The translations under genes and the position numbers were made by a program. From Paraburkholderia sp. C35 (GTDB lineage Bacteria; Pseudomonadota; Gammaproteobacteria; Burkholderiales; Burkholderiaceae): a stretch of DNA of 64,000 bases. Below the pieces are notes generated by a model, which saw only the letters and a program-made list of their open reading frames with translations, was not told the origin of the DNA and searched no databases. Numbering within the stretch: the stretch's first letter is position 1; each line of letters opens with the position of its first letter. Location of the stretch: NCBI RefSeq assembly GCF_003121405.1, contig NZ_QBUY01000022.1, positions 33,228 through 97,227 of the forward strand, in the 5' to 3' direction. Below, in pieces: positions 18,042-26,996 of this stretch.

Positions 18042-18239
18042 AACGTGGTGCAGCGCGGCAAAGCGGGCTTCAGCTTTAGGGCCCGCCTGCCGTTATAAAG
18101 GGCACAATGGCTATATTGCGCCACGTAACAAATCGCAAACCGGGTTGCTGAATGCGAGCATTTTGAGCAAACTTTCGCCTTCGATGTGACCCTGTTGCAC
18201 AATCAAGTGTCGACAATAAGACACGTCGCTTCATCCCAC

Positions 18240-19085
18240 ATGAATATTACGCGTGAGCCGGGTTATGAAATCGAGAGCCTGTCGGTATCTGTGGTCGTCT
18301 ACCGGCCGGACGTGCAGCAGCTCGCGCAGACGCTGAACAGCCTCGCCGCCGCCTACGACGCCCTCAAAGCCGCTCGCCCGGCCTTCGAGCTCGACATCTG
18401 CCTCGTCGACAACGGTGGCCTGCCTGACATGACAGCCTCGCTGGACGCCTTGCGCGCCCACGGCGCCACCAGCTCGATCATCGCGGGCCAGGGCAACGTC
18501 GGCTACGGTCGCGGCCACAATCTGGCCATCGAGCGCGCCGCCAGCCGCTACCACCTCGTCCTGAACCCGGATATCGACGTGGACGGGCAGGCGCTGATCC
18601 GCGCCGTCGAGTTCTTCGAAAGCCATCCTGACGTCGGCCTGCTCACGCCGCGCATCGGCGACGAAACGGGGCACATCCAGTATCTCTGCCGCCGCTACCC
18701 GACGCTCCTCGACCTGTTCGTGCGTGGCTTCATGCCCGCGAGCGTGCGACGCTTTTTCACACGCCGCCTCGCACGCTACGAAATGCAGGACGTGATCAAT
18801 GAACGCGACATCGTCTGGGATCCGCCTATCGTCAGCGGCTGCTTCATGCTGTTCAGAACGAGCGTGCTGAAAAAGCTCGCCGGCTTTGATCCCCGTTATT
18901 TTCTCTACTTCGAAGATTACGATCTGAGCCTGCGCACGCACGAAGTCACGCGCATCGCCTATCTGCCCGCCGTGCGCGTGCTGCACCATGGCGGCGGCGC
19001 GGCCCGCAAAGGCTCCGCGCACATCCGCATGTTCGCCGCGTCCGCGTTCAAGTTTTTTAACCGTTTCGGCTGGAAGTGGCTATGA
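18240..19085 (+). CDS. Glycosyltransferase family 2, rhamnosyltransferase (WbbL)-like
   Basis: This 281-residue protein has the sequence SVSVVVYRPDVQQL, LVDNGG, NVGYGRGHN and LNPDIDVDG, then VSGCFMLFRTSVL and FLYFEDYDLSLR. This is the profile of WbbL-like transferases that add rhamnose or related sugars to a lipid-linked chain. The ATG at 18240 is preferred; the frame extends to 18186. The end overlaps the next gene as ATGA. It opens the block corresponding to the wbiG-wbiH-wbiI end of Burkholderia O-antigen clusters. Confidence 0.87.
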   Translation: MNITREPGYEIESLSVSVVVYRPDVQQLAQTLNSLAAAYDALKAARPAFELDICLVDNGGLPDMTASLDALRAHGATSSIIAGQGNVGYGRGHNLAIERAASRYHLVLNPDIDVDGQALIRAVEFFESHPDVGLLTPRIGDETGHIQYLCRRYPTLLDLFVRGFMPASVRRFFTRRLARYEMQDVINERDIVWDPPIVSGCFMLFRTSVLKKLAGFDPRYFLYFEDYDLSLRTHEVTRIAYLPAVRVLHHGGGAARKGSAHIRMFAASAFKFFNRFGWKWL

Positions 19086-20038
19086 GTCATGTGGTCGTGA
19101 GCGGGGCGAACGGCTTTGTCGGACGCGTGCTGTGCCGCGCGCTGCTCGACGCGGGCCACCGCGTGACGGGGCTGGTGCGTCGCGGCGGCGGCTGTATCGA
19201 CGGTGTGACGGAGTGGGTCGATGCCAGCACCGACTACAGCGGCATCGCCCACAACTGGCCGGCCGGGCTGAATGCCGACTGCGTCGTGCATCTGGCCGCG
19301 CGCGTGCACGTGATGCACGACACAGCCGCTGACCCCGACGCCGCATTCCGCGCGACCAATGTCGACGGCACGCTGCGCCTCGCAGCAGCGGCGCGGCAAC
19401 ATGGCGTGTGCCGCTTCGTTTTCGTGAGCAGCATCAAGGCGGTGGCGGAGGGCGATCGCGGGCAGTCGCTGCGTGAAGACGGTCCGCCGCGTCCTGAAGA
19501 CGCCTACGGCCGCTCGAAGCACGCTGCCGAAGAAGCGCTCGCGCGTCTGGGTGGCGAAACCGGCCTGGAAACGGTCATCGTCAGGCCGCCGCTGGTGTAC
19601 GGTCCGCAAGTGCGCGCTAACTTCCTGCGTCTGATGGATGCCATCTGGCGCGGTGTGCCGCTGCCGCTGGGCGGGGCGAACGCGCGTCGCAGCATGGTGT
19701 ACGTCGGCAATCTCGCCGATGCGCTCGTGCATTGCGCAGTGGACCCGCGCGCGGCCGGGCAATGCTTCCACGTCGCCGACGGCCACGCGCCGACTGTCGC
19801 GGAACTGGTGCGCTCGCTGGCTCACCACCTCGGCAAGCCGGCGCGGCTGCTACCCGTTCCCGCCACATGGCTGCGCACGGCAGGCCGGCTGACGGGCAAA
19901 TCGGCGCAGGTCGACCGTCTGATCGGCGGTCTGCAGGTCGATACGTCGCGAATTCACGACATCCTCGGCTGGCAACCGCCGTATTCAACGGACGAAGGCC
20001 TGTCGGCAACCGCCGACTGGTACCGTTCGACTCATTGA
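19082..20038 (+). CDS. wbiG: NAD-dependent nucleotide-sugar epimerase, WbiG/WbpV-like
   Basis: This 318-residue extended SDR has the N-terminal VVSGANGFVGRVL, the serine segment FVSSIKAVAEG and the catalytic YGRSK. It resembles the C4-epimerases of UDP-N-acetyl sugars in O-antigen clusters (WbpV, WbiG). It is coupled to the glycosyltransferase upstream and lies eight bases before the initiating transferase gene. Together with the downstream dehydratase it could supply UDP-FucNAc or UDP-QuiNAc for chain initiation. The gene symbol follows position and similarity and is tentative. Confidence 0.82.
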   Translation: MSHVVVSGANGFVGRVLCRALLDAGHRVTGLVRRGGGCIDGVTEWVDASTDYSGIAHNWPAGLNADCVVHLAARVHVMHDTAADPDAAFRATNVDGTLRLAAAARQHGVCRFVFVSSIKAVAEGDRGQSLREDGPPRPEDAYGRSKHAAEEALARLGGETGLETVIVRPPLVYGPQVRANFLRLMDAIWRGVPLPLGGANARRSMVYVGNLADALVHCAVDPRAAGQCFHVADGHAPTVAELVRSLAHHLGKPARLLPVPATWLRTAGRLTGKSAQVDRLIGGLQVDTSRIHDILGWQPPYSTDEGLSATADWYRSTH

Positions 20039-20046
20039 GCCCGCTC

Positions 20047-21075
20047 ATGCAGATGCAAGCTTCACCGATGGCTCCCTGGACACTCCTGATCGTCGCTGGC
20101 GCGGCCGTCTGCGCATGCGCGGCGATCCTGCACCTGTTGCTGCGCACGGGCCTCGCCTGGCGCCTCGCAACCGATATCCCCAATGACCGCTCGCTGCACG
20201 TCCGTCCGACGCCGCGCGTCGGCGGCTGGGGCATCGTCCCGGTCGCTGTCGTGGCGATGTTGCTGGCCGCGCCGTCGCTGTGGTTCGCTGCGCTGGCCAC
20301 CGCGTTTCTCGCCGCCGTTTCGCAGGTCGATGACCGCCGCGGTTTGCCCGCGCGCGTGCGCTTCGCCGCGCATGCCGTCGCCGTGATCGCGCTGGTCGCA
20401 CTGTTTCCGGCTGCGGCGCCGTGGTGGCTGCTGTGCGCGTTGGCATTTTTGATGATCTGGCTGGTCAATCTCTACAATTTCATGGACGGCGCGGACGGCC
20501 TCGCGGGCGGCATGGCGCTGTTCGGTTTCGCGGGTTACGCGGCGGCCGCGCTGCTGTCCGATCATCCGATGCCCGAACTGGCGCTGGCGTCGCTAGCTGT
20601 CGCGGCGGCGGCGCTCGGTTTTCTGTTCTTCAATTTCCATCCGGCGCGTATCTTTCTGGGTGACGCGGGTTCGATCTCGCTCGGCTACCTGGCAGGCGCT
20701 CTCGGTTACTGGGGCTGGCGCGGCGGCGCATGGCCCATCTGGTTTCCGGCGCTGGTGTTCGCGCCGTTCATCGGCGACGCGTCGGTGACGCTCGCGCGGC
20801 GGCTTGCGCGCGGCGAAAAGTTTTGGCAAGCGCACCGGGAGCATTACTATCAGCGCATGGTGCGTTCGGGTGTCGGCCATGCGGGCACCGCGTGGGCGTG
20901 GTACGCGATCATGGTGATCGGTATAGGTCTTGCTCTAATCGCATTAGGCCGTTCTGCGGCCGCTCAGTGGGGCATCGTCGCTGGTTGGGCTGCCGTGCTG
21001 GTCGTCATCGGAAGCATCGTCGATCTGCGCTGGCGCCGGTTCCAGTCAACACTGTCCAAACAATCCGAGGTATGA
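20047..21075 (+). CDS. wbiH: Undecaprenyl-phosphate N-acetylaminosugar-1-phosphate transferase (WbiH/WbpL-like)
   Basis: This 342-residue polytopic protein of the MraY/WecA superfamily has PNDRSLH near residue 45, the acidic pair DD at 95-96 (QVDDRRGL), NLYNFMDGADGL at 141-152, FLGDAGS, and a C-terminal REHYYQRMV. These are the metal and nucleotide binding features of enzymes that start O-antigen synthesis by transferring sugar-1-phosphate to undecaprenyl phosphate. The frame is open far upstream, but ATG 20047 is the first start after the epimerase gene. Its stop overlaps the dehydratase start (ATGA). Confidence 0.88.
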   Translation: MQMQASPMAPWTLLIVAGAAVCACAAILHLLLRTGLAWRLATDIPNDRSLHVRPTPRVGGWGIVPVAVVAMLLAAPSLWFAALATAFLAAVSQVDDRRGLPARVRFAAHAVAVIALVALFPAAAPWWLLCALAFLMIWLVNLYNFMDGADGLAGGMALFGFAGYAAAALLSDHPMPELALASLAVAAAALGFLFFNFHPARIFLGDAGSISLGYLAGALGYWGWRGGAWPIWFPALVFAPFIGDASVTLARRLARGEKFWQAHREHYYQRMVRSGVGHAGTAWAWYAIMVIGIGLALIALGRSAAAQWGIVAGWAAVLVVIGSIVDLRWRRFQSTLSKQSEV

Positions 21076-22970
21076 CGCTGATGCTCAGATCCAAAGCCAG
21101 CTGGCTATCCTTCAGCGCTTTCCTGTTCGACCTCGCCGCCGTCGCCGGCGCGTGGCTCGTCGCGTATCTGATCCGCTTCAACGGCGCGATGCCCGTCGAT
21201 TTCCGCGACGGCGCGCTGCACGCGCTCATCTGGGTGCTGCCCGTCTATGGCGTGATGTTCCGCATCTTCGGCCTGTATCGCGGCATGTGGGTGTTCGCGA
21301 GCCTGCCTGACCTGATGCGTATCTCGAAGGCGGTTGCGACGGGCGCCTTGCTGTCGATGATTCTCGCTGTGATGATCCAGCCCGTGCCGATCGTGCCGCG
21401 TTCCGTGCTGCTCGTGTCGCCGCTGTTTTTGTTTCTCGCGATGGGTGGTTCGCGCGCGCTGTATCGCGCGGCCAAAGAGTTCTATCTGTACGGCGGCCTC
21501 GTCGCGCAGGGCAAGCCGGTTGTCGTGATCGGTGCTGGCACGGCGGGCGCGATGCTCGCGCGCGAACTGTCTCGCACCAGCGAATGGCGCCTGATCGGTC
21601 TGCTCGACGACGACGTCTCCAAGCACGGCCGTGAGATTTACGGCTACAAGGTGCTCGGTCCGATCAACAAGTTGCCGGAGATCGCGGAGTCGACCAAGGC
21701 CGAGTACGCGATCATTGCGATTCCCTCGGCGCCCGTCGAACAGCAGCGTCGCGCCGCGACATTGTGCGTGCGCGCCGGCGTACGCGCGATGGTGCTGCCG
21801 GCGCTGACGGATGTTGCGGAAGGGCAGGCGTCGCTGTCGCAGGTGCGTCATATCGATCTCGAAGATCTGCTGGGCCGCGAGCCGGTGCATATCGACACAC
21901 CGCACGTCGAAGCGCTGCTGCATGCGCGCGTCGTGATGGTCACAGGCGCGGGCGGTTCGATCGGCTCGGAGCTGTGCCGTCAGATCTTGCGCTTCAATCC
22001 CGCGCAACTGATCGCATTCGATATCTCCGAGTACGCGATGTACAAGCTCGTCGAAGAACTGCTCGAACGTTTTCCGGGCGTATCGATCGTGCCTGTGATC
22101 GGCGACGCGAAAGATTCGCTGCTGCTCGATCAGGTGATGGCGCGCTTTACGCCGCACATCGTGTATCACGCGGCAGCGTATAAGCATGTCCCGCTGATGG
22201 AAGAGCAGAACGCGTGGCAAGCCGTGCGCAACAACGTGCTCGGCACATACCGCGTCGCGCGTGCTGCGATTCGTCACGACGTAAAGCGCTTTGTGCTGAT
22301 CTCGACGGATAAGGCGGTCAATCCGACCAACGTGATGGGCGCGAGCAAGCGTCTCGCGGAAATGGCCTGTCAGGCGCTGCAGCAAACCAGCGGCCGCACG
22401 CAATTCGAAATCGTGCGCTTCGGCAACGTGCTCGGCAGCGCGGGCAGCGTGATTCCGAAGTTCCAGCAGCAGATTGCGAAGGGCGGTCCCGTTACCGTCA
22501 CGCACCCGGAAATCACGCGCTTCTTCATGACGATTCCCGAAGCGTCGCAGCTCGTGCTGCAGGCGTCGAGCATGGGTCACGGCGGCGAAATTTTTATTCT
22601 CGATATGGGCGAACCGATGAAGATCGTCGATCTCGCGCGCGATCTGATTCGTCTTTATGGCTTTACGGAAGAGCAGATCCGCATTGAGTTCACTGGCTTG
22701 CGGCCCGGCGAGAAGCTGTACGAAGAACTGCTCGCCGATGACGAGACGACCACGCGCACGCCGCATCCGAAGTTGCGCACGGCGCTTGCGCGCGGCGTTC
22801 CCGACAATCTGCTCGATGAGTTGCTGCCGGGGCTCATGCAGCATCGCGTGCTGACGGATGATGAAGTGCGTCGCGATCTGCGCCGCTGGGTCGCGGAGTA
22901 TCAGCCGGCTTTGACTGCGCCCGTCTTACGTAGCGTGCCTTCGCTTCCGGGGCAGCGGGCTTCGATGTGA
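21072..22970 (+). CDS. wbiI: Membrane UDP-GlcNAc 4,6-dehydratase (WbiI/WbpM-like)
   Basis: This 632-residue protein has four N-terminal membrane spans, then a first Rossmann region (VVIGAGTAGAMLARELS), and then the catalytic SDR domain (VMVTGAGGSIGSELCRQIL). NPTNVMGASKRLAE shows methionine at the usual tyrosine position (SMK triad), characteristic of the long WbpM class. These convert UDP-GlcNAc to the 4-keto-6-deoxy intermediate for QuiNAc and FucNAc. Coupled by ATGA to the initiating transferase, it is the last gene of the operon and is followed by a bidirectional terminator. Confidence 0.93.
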   Translation: MTLMLRSKASWLSFSAFLFDLAAVAGAWLVAYLIRFNGAMPVDFRDGALHALIWVLPVYGVMFRIFGLYRGMWVFASLPDLMRISKAVATGALLSMILAVMIQPVPIVPRSVLLVSPLFLFLAMGGSRALYRAAKEFYLYGGLVAQGKPVVVIGAGTAGAMLARELSRTSEWRLIGLLDDDVSKHGREIYGYKVLGPINKLPEIAESTKAEYAIIAIPSAPVEQQRRAATLCVRAGVRAMVLPALTDVAEGQASLSQVRHIDLEDLLGREPVHIDTPHVEALLHARVVMVTGAGGSIGSELCRQILRFNPAQLIAFDISEYAMYKLVEELLERFPGVSIVPVIGDAKDSLLLDQVMARFTPHIVYHAAAYKHVPLMEEQNAWQAVRNNVLGTYRVARAAIRHDVKRFVLISTDKAVNPTNVMGASKRLAEMACQALQQTSGRTQFEIVRFGNVLGSAGSVIPKFQQQIAKGGPVTVTHPEITRFFMTIPEASQLVLQASSMGHGGEIFILDMGEPMKIVDLARDLIRLYGFTEEQIRIEFTGLRPGEKLYEELLADDETTTRTPHPKLRTALARGVPDNLLDELLPGLMQHRVLTDDEVRRDLRRWVAEYQPALTAPVLRSVPSLPGQRASM

Positions 22971-22976
22971 TGTGAC

Positions 22977-23003
22977 AAAAAAAGGCGCCGAGGCGCCTTT
23001 TTT
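22977..23003. terminator. Bidirectional rho-independent terminator
   Basis: An A run, the GGCGCC-GA-GGCGCC hairpin and a T run lie between two convergent genes: the dehydratase ending at 22970 and the transferase ending at 23025. Because the stem is flanked by A on one side and T on the other, it can stop transcription on both strands. Confidence 0.9.
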
Positions 23004-23024
23004 CATGTCCCGCTTAAGCGGTCA

Positions 23025-24125
23025 TCACGAATGCCGCCGCTTTCGCACCACCAGCCACCGCGGCACCTTGAACCTCACAATACTCACATACAGCCACACA
23101 TACGTCGCCGCAAAAACCACCACGAAACAAAACAGATGCACCGTATGCCGCCAGAACAGCGTCGCGGGAACCACGGCAATCAGGCATAGCAGCCACAGAT
23201 ACGGCGACGTCAGCGAATTACGCCGCGTGAGCTCCCGCGCAGTCCTTGCACCCACGGCCCAGCGCATCAACCGCTTGTACACGAGCATATGCAGATGCAC
23301 GCCGTCTGGAATGCCTGGCGACATCCCGCGAATAAACTTCTTCCGGTAGATCGAGAAACACGTCTCGAAGATCGGATACATGAAAAGCAGCACGGGATAC
23401 CACGCCGACACATCGCGATTGCGCATCACGAGCATGATCGACAGCTCGCCGAGCATGAAGCCGATGAAATACGCGCCGCCGTCGCCGAGAAAGATCAGGC
23501 CAGCGGGGAAGTTCCAGATGAAGAAGCCCATCACCGCGCCCATCATGATCAGCGACGCCGACAGCACGATCGGGTCATGCACCTGGAACGCGACATACGC
23601 GAGCGACGCGAACATCATGAACGCGACCATCGATGCAAGGCCGTTGAAACCGTCGATGATATTGATCGCGTTGGCCAGCGCCGCGACGGCCAACACCGTC
23701 ACCGCGCAGGAAATAGCGGCATATGACAGCAGAAAATCGAGCGGCGGCACGCTGATGCGCGTGACAGCGATACCCATCACGAAGTAAGCGAGCGCCGCCG
23801 CGATCATCGTGCAGATCAGCCGTGCAAGCGGCGACACTTTTTTCGTCAGATCTTCGATCAGACCCGATGCAAACGCAGGCAAGCCGCAAGCAACCACACC
23901 GAGAATCCCCGCCGAAACGGCCGGATACGCGCCATACAGCTGGATCGCCGATACGATCAGGCCAACCAGAATCCCAGTTCCGCCGATACGCGGCACGGGC
24001 CGCGCGTGGAATTTCTGCACGCCCGCCAGATCGTTGTCCGCAAACGTTTCATGCAGATGCGCATACCGCACGATCACGAGTGTGATCAGCAAGGAAACTA
24101 TGAAACCGAGCGCGAAACTAAGCAT
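23025..24125 (-). CDS. Second MraY/WecA-family sugar-1-phosphate transferase
   Basis: This 366-residue polytopic protein begins MLSFALGFIVSLLITL. It has FHARPVPRIGG, NIIDGFNGLASM and FLGDGGAYFIGFML, followed by GMSPGIPDGVHLHMLVYKR, the standard MraY/WecA pattern with the metal-binding Asp residues and the late HxH-type loop. It would attach an amino-sugar phosphate to undecaprenyl phosphate. The ATG at 24125 is chosen over upstream starts because it begins directly at the first membrane span. It is convergent with the wbiI-like gene and independent of that operon, so the locus encodes two initiating enzymes. Confidence 0.87.
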   Translation of the reverse strand: MLSFALGFIVSLLITLVIVRYAHLHETFADNDLAGVQKFHARPVPRIGGTGILVGLIVSAIQLYGAYPAVSAGILGVVACGLPAFASGLIEDLTKKVSPLARLICTMIAAALAYFVMGIAVTRISVPPLDFLLSYAAISCAVTVLAVAALANAINIIDGFNGLASMVAFMMFASLAYVAFQVHDPIVLSASLIMMGAVMGFFIWNFPAGLIFLGDGGAYFIGFMLGELSIMLVMRNRDVSAWYPVLLFMYPIFETCFSIYRKKFIRGMSPGIPDGVHLHMLVYKRLMRWAVGARTARELTRRNSLTSPYLWLLCLIAVVPATLFWRHTVHLFCFVVVFAATYVWLYVSIVRFKVPRWLVVRKRRHS

Positions 24126-24264
24126 GAAGGTCGGACCACAAAAGGCAAACGAAGGATTATACAAATGAAACGCAGCGCGCCCGGACGGGTTGACGGCGCC
24201 GTCGCGGCGCGCACAGAAGTTTTCGCCGATAATGCCCAGCATGCTTGAGCAGGACTTGCCGAAG

Positions 24265-24723
24265 ATGCGCACCACACTTGTTGCATGCCTGAGCGCCGCG
24301 CTGTTCGCGTTGCCGCTCACGGAAGCGAAAGCGGCTGCTGCCGTGGCCGCCGCCGCACAACCGCTTGCCCCCATCTCCATGACGGGTGTCTCCGACACGG
24401 GCGACACAGTCGAATTGCGCTTCGACGCGTTGCCGTCGAAGTCCGGCACGCTCACCATCAAGGGCGACCGGTCGAATTCCCCTGCAAAATCCTTTCCGGT
24501 TTCCTACGAACTCGAGCCCGTCGCAAAGAACGCGCTCGAAAGTCCGATCGTCAGGATTACGTTCGACAATCATCAGAAGATGACGATCGCTTGCGATCCG
24601 CTGTCGGATAACTGTCATGCCGATGGGTACCCGACGGTCGGCGGCACCAGCTTCTCTATCCTCTGGCATATCACACGCGCCGACACGAAGACCGCGCAGG
24701 CCAGAACGCACGCTTCGCCGTAG
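24265..24723 (+). CDS. Small secreted or periplasmic protein of unknown function
   Basis: This protein of about 152 residues has a probable signal peptide (MRTTLVACLSAALFALPLTEAKA) followed by a mature part with two cysteines near the C-terminus (IACDPLSDNC), which could form a disulfide. I recognise no family. The start at 24265 fits the signal peptide; 24241 is an in-frame alternative. It diverges from the transferase gene, sharing a 139-base intergenic region. Codon use resembles its neighbours, so it is probably a real gene. Confidence 0.6.
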   Translation: MRTTLVACLSAALFALPLTEAKAAAAVAAAAQPLAPISMTGVSDTGDTVELRFDALPSKSGTLTIKGDRSNSPAKSFPVSYELEPVAKNALESPIVRITFDNHQKMTIACDPLSDNCHADGYPTVGGTSFSILWHITRADTKTAQARTHASP

Positions 24724-24868
24724 TGCGCGTGCGTGTCCCGCGAGGGCGAGCGCCGTCCGTCCCACATGCTGCGTCATGGATAGTCCCTATGTAGCGCGTC
24801 CTTAACGTTGCCGTTAGCCATCGATGGGGCTGCCATCCCGGCTGGCCGACTGCACGTCACGGACACTC

Positions 24869-26434
24869 ATGCTCAACAACATCACCATCCGGCAAGGACT
24901 GACGCTCGTCATCGGCATCTTCGCGGCATTTCTCCTGATCGTGATCGGCGTCGGCTGGGGCGCGCTGAAATTCACCAACGATGGCTTGCAGAACGTGCAG
25001 CAGTCGTCGTCGTCGATGAACGCGCTGACGTCGAGCTCGGAGAAGCTGCTGCAGGTGCGGCTCTCGCTGGGCAGCTACGAGACGCTCTTTAGCGTCGGCA
25101 AGGACACGGATGGGCTGCTCGCCGCCGCGCACAAGGTGCTGGAATCGTCGAATGCAGATTTCCGTGCGTACATGGCCGGACCGTTCGGCAGCGACGAAGA
25201 GGGCAAGCTCGCGCAAACCGTGGCGCAGGCGCGCGCCGCGCTCGTCGATCAGGCAATCGAGCCGGAGCACAAGGCCCTCGTCGACAACGACTTCAACACC
25301 TTCCGCACGATCCAGGGCGAGACGGCGGACCGCTTCTACCGCGTCTACGCAAAGGCGATCGACGCGCTCAAGCGTGCACAGCACGACAACCAGCAACGCG
25401 CGGCAGATCAGTTGAGCCGGCGCTTCATGATCTCGACGGCGTTGTTCATCGCGATCGGCGTGGCGGCTGTCGTGGTCGGCGCGATGGCGCGCGCGGGTCT
25501 CGCGGCGGCAGTCGTGAAGCCGGTCAACCAGACCATCCGCCACTTCCGCAGCATGGCCGAAGGCGATCTGACCACGGCGGTCAAGGTGCGCTCGCGTAAC
25601 GAAATGGGCCAGTTGCTGCAGGCGCTGTCGCAGATGCGCGATGGTCTGGTCGACACGGTATCGAAGGTGCGCGGCAGCACGCATTCGATCACGCTCGGCG
25701 CAAACGAGATCGCCGCAGGCAACGCGGACCTGTCGAGCCGCACCGAGCAGCAGGCCGCTGCGCTTCAGGAAACGGCGGCGAGCATGGAAGAACTGTCGGC
25801 GCCCGTCAAGCAGAACACCGACAACGCGAAGCTCGCGAGCCGTCTCGCGCAAGGCGCACTCGATACTGTCGTGCGCGGCAGCGACGTGGTCACGCGTGTC
25901 ACGGAAACGATGGATGGCATCACCACGTCGTCGCGCAAGGTCGGTGAGATTATCGGCATCATCGAGGGCATCGCGTTCCAGACCAACATCCTCGCGCTGA
26001 ATGCGGCCGTCGAGGCGGCGCGTGCAGGCGAGCAGGGACGTGGCTTTGCAGTCGTGGCTTCCGAAGTGCGCGCGCTCGCGCAGCGCTCGGGCGCAGCGGC
26101 AAAGGAAATCCGCGAACTGATCGGCGATTCGACGGCGCAGGTCGCGCAGGGCGCGTCGCTGGTCGCCGACGCGCGCAAGACCATGGAAGAGGCAATGAAC
26201 TCCGTGCAGCGCGTGACGGGCATCATGTCGGAGATCGAAGGCGCCGCGCACGAGCAGAGCGACGGCATCGAACAGATAAACAAGGCAATCGGCCAGATCG
26301 ACGAAGTGACTCAGCAGAACGCGGCACTCGTCGAGCAGGCTGCGGCGGCGGCGAAGACGCTTGAAGCTCAGGCGGTGGTGCTGCGCGAGGCGGTGGCTGT
26401 GTTCCGTCTTGAGGTCACCGCCAGCGTCGCGTAA
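24869..26434 (+). CDS. Methyl-accepting chemotaxis protein
   Basis: This 521-residue receptor has an N-terminal membrane span (LTLVIGIFAAFLLIVIGVGW), a periplasmic four-helix-bundle ligand domain to about residue 185 and a second span near 190-212. A HAMP domain follows (VKPVNQTIRHFRSMAEGDL), then a cytoplasmic signalling domain with the highly conserved hairpin tip (NILALNAAVEAARAGEQGRG). It would relay a chemical signal to CheA/CheW. The ATG at 24869 is preferred over 24824. It ends FRLEVTASVA without an obvious CheR/CheB docking pentapeptide. Its 3' end is partly duplicated in decayed form at 28880-29003. Confidence 0.93.
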   Translation: MLNNITIRQGLTLVIGIFAAFLLIVIGVGWGALKFTNDGLQNVQQSSSSMNALTSSSEKLLQVRLSLGSYETLFSVGKDTDGLLAAAHKVLESSNADFRAYMAGPFGSDEEGKLAQTVAQARAALVDQAIEPEHKALVDNDFNTFRTIQGETADRFYRVYAKAIDALKRAQHDNQQRAADQLSRRFMISTALFIAIGVAAVVVGAMARAGLAAAVVKPVNQTIRHFRSMAEGDLTTAVKVRSRNEMGQLLQALSQMRDGLVDTVSKVRGSTHSITLGANEIAAGNADLSSRTEQQAAALQETAASMEELSAPVKQNTDNAKLASRLAQGALDTVVRGSDVVTRVTETMDGITTSSRKVGEIIGIIEGIAFQTNILALNAAVEAARAGEQGRGFAVVASEVRALAQRSGAAAKEIRELIGDSTAQVAQGASLVADARKTMEEAMNSVQRVTGIMSEIEGAAHEQSDGIEQINKAIGQIDEVTQQNAALVEQAAAAAKTLEAQAVVLREAVAVFRLEVTASVA

Positions 26435-26439
26435 GAGTC

Positions 26440-26960
26440 ACCACGCCTACACTAAACGCCAAACCGCGCGATATCGCCGTCTCAAGGTGGTCGCCTCATT
26501 GCACTTCAATGATTTCGGGTGGTGCTTTACCCGGATTCTCTAGCCGGCGCGAGTGTCGAGAGGGATGCAGGTAGCGCGCTTCTCGGTCGCCAGAGATGTC
26601 TCGTCGAGGTGGGGGATACATGAGTTGCCTTTGCGACGAAAACGCATCTGCAACGAGCCCCCGTTGCCTCATGATGAAGCACGGGGATTTTATCCACCCC
26701 CCCTGATTGACTTTGGCGGCAGCGTTTGTCCGCTCTCGTGCTAAGAGCCGCCGATTCTCGTATCAGCGTACCCGACTGCTGCGCGCCCAGATTGACGATG
26801 ACGCACTTGACCTGCATGCGCGCGCCTTGAGCTACGCTTTCACAGGAACCCCGCGGACGCACGACGCGTCGATGTCGCTCATATCGAGCAGTAGGTTGCC
26901 CGGATTCTTTAGCCAGCATAGCGTGCTTGGCGGACTATAAGTCGACGCCACGCGCACGCC
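26440..26960 (-). pseudogene. Decayed fragments of the manC 3' end
   Basis: Three stretches resemble the cupin (isomerase) end of the intact manC at 29008. Positions 26460-26660 match about 29038-29275. Positions 26790-26830 encode QVKCVIVNLG against QVKRIIVKPGG. Positions 26880-26950 again match 29085-29155, including TTGCCCGGATTCT. Stops, indels and an internal repeat make them non-functional. They sit directly after the receptor gene, exactly where manC would be expected if the membrane-protein gene 26997-28646 had not intervened. Confidence 0.75.
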
Positions 26961-26996
26961 GCGCGCAAGCTCAATCCGTTTGCGCGCAACCAGCGG

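Noticed and set aside
21105..22844. Long minus-strand open frame opposite the 4,6-dehydratase gene
   Set aside because: Arg/His/Asp-rich composition typical of antisense shadow in GC-rich DNA. The plus-strand frame is an unmistakable WbpM-class enzyme.
26527..26919. 130-codon minus-strand open frame after the receptor gene
   Set aside because: Part of it reads QVKCVIVNLG, which belongs to decayed manC, so it is a pseudogene remnant and not a new protein.
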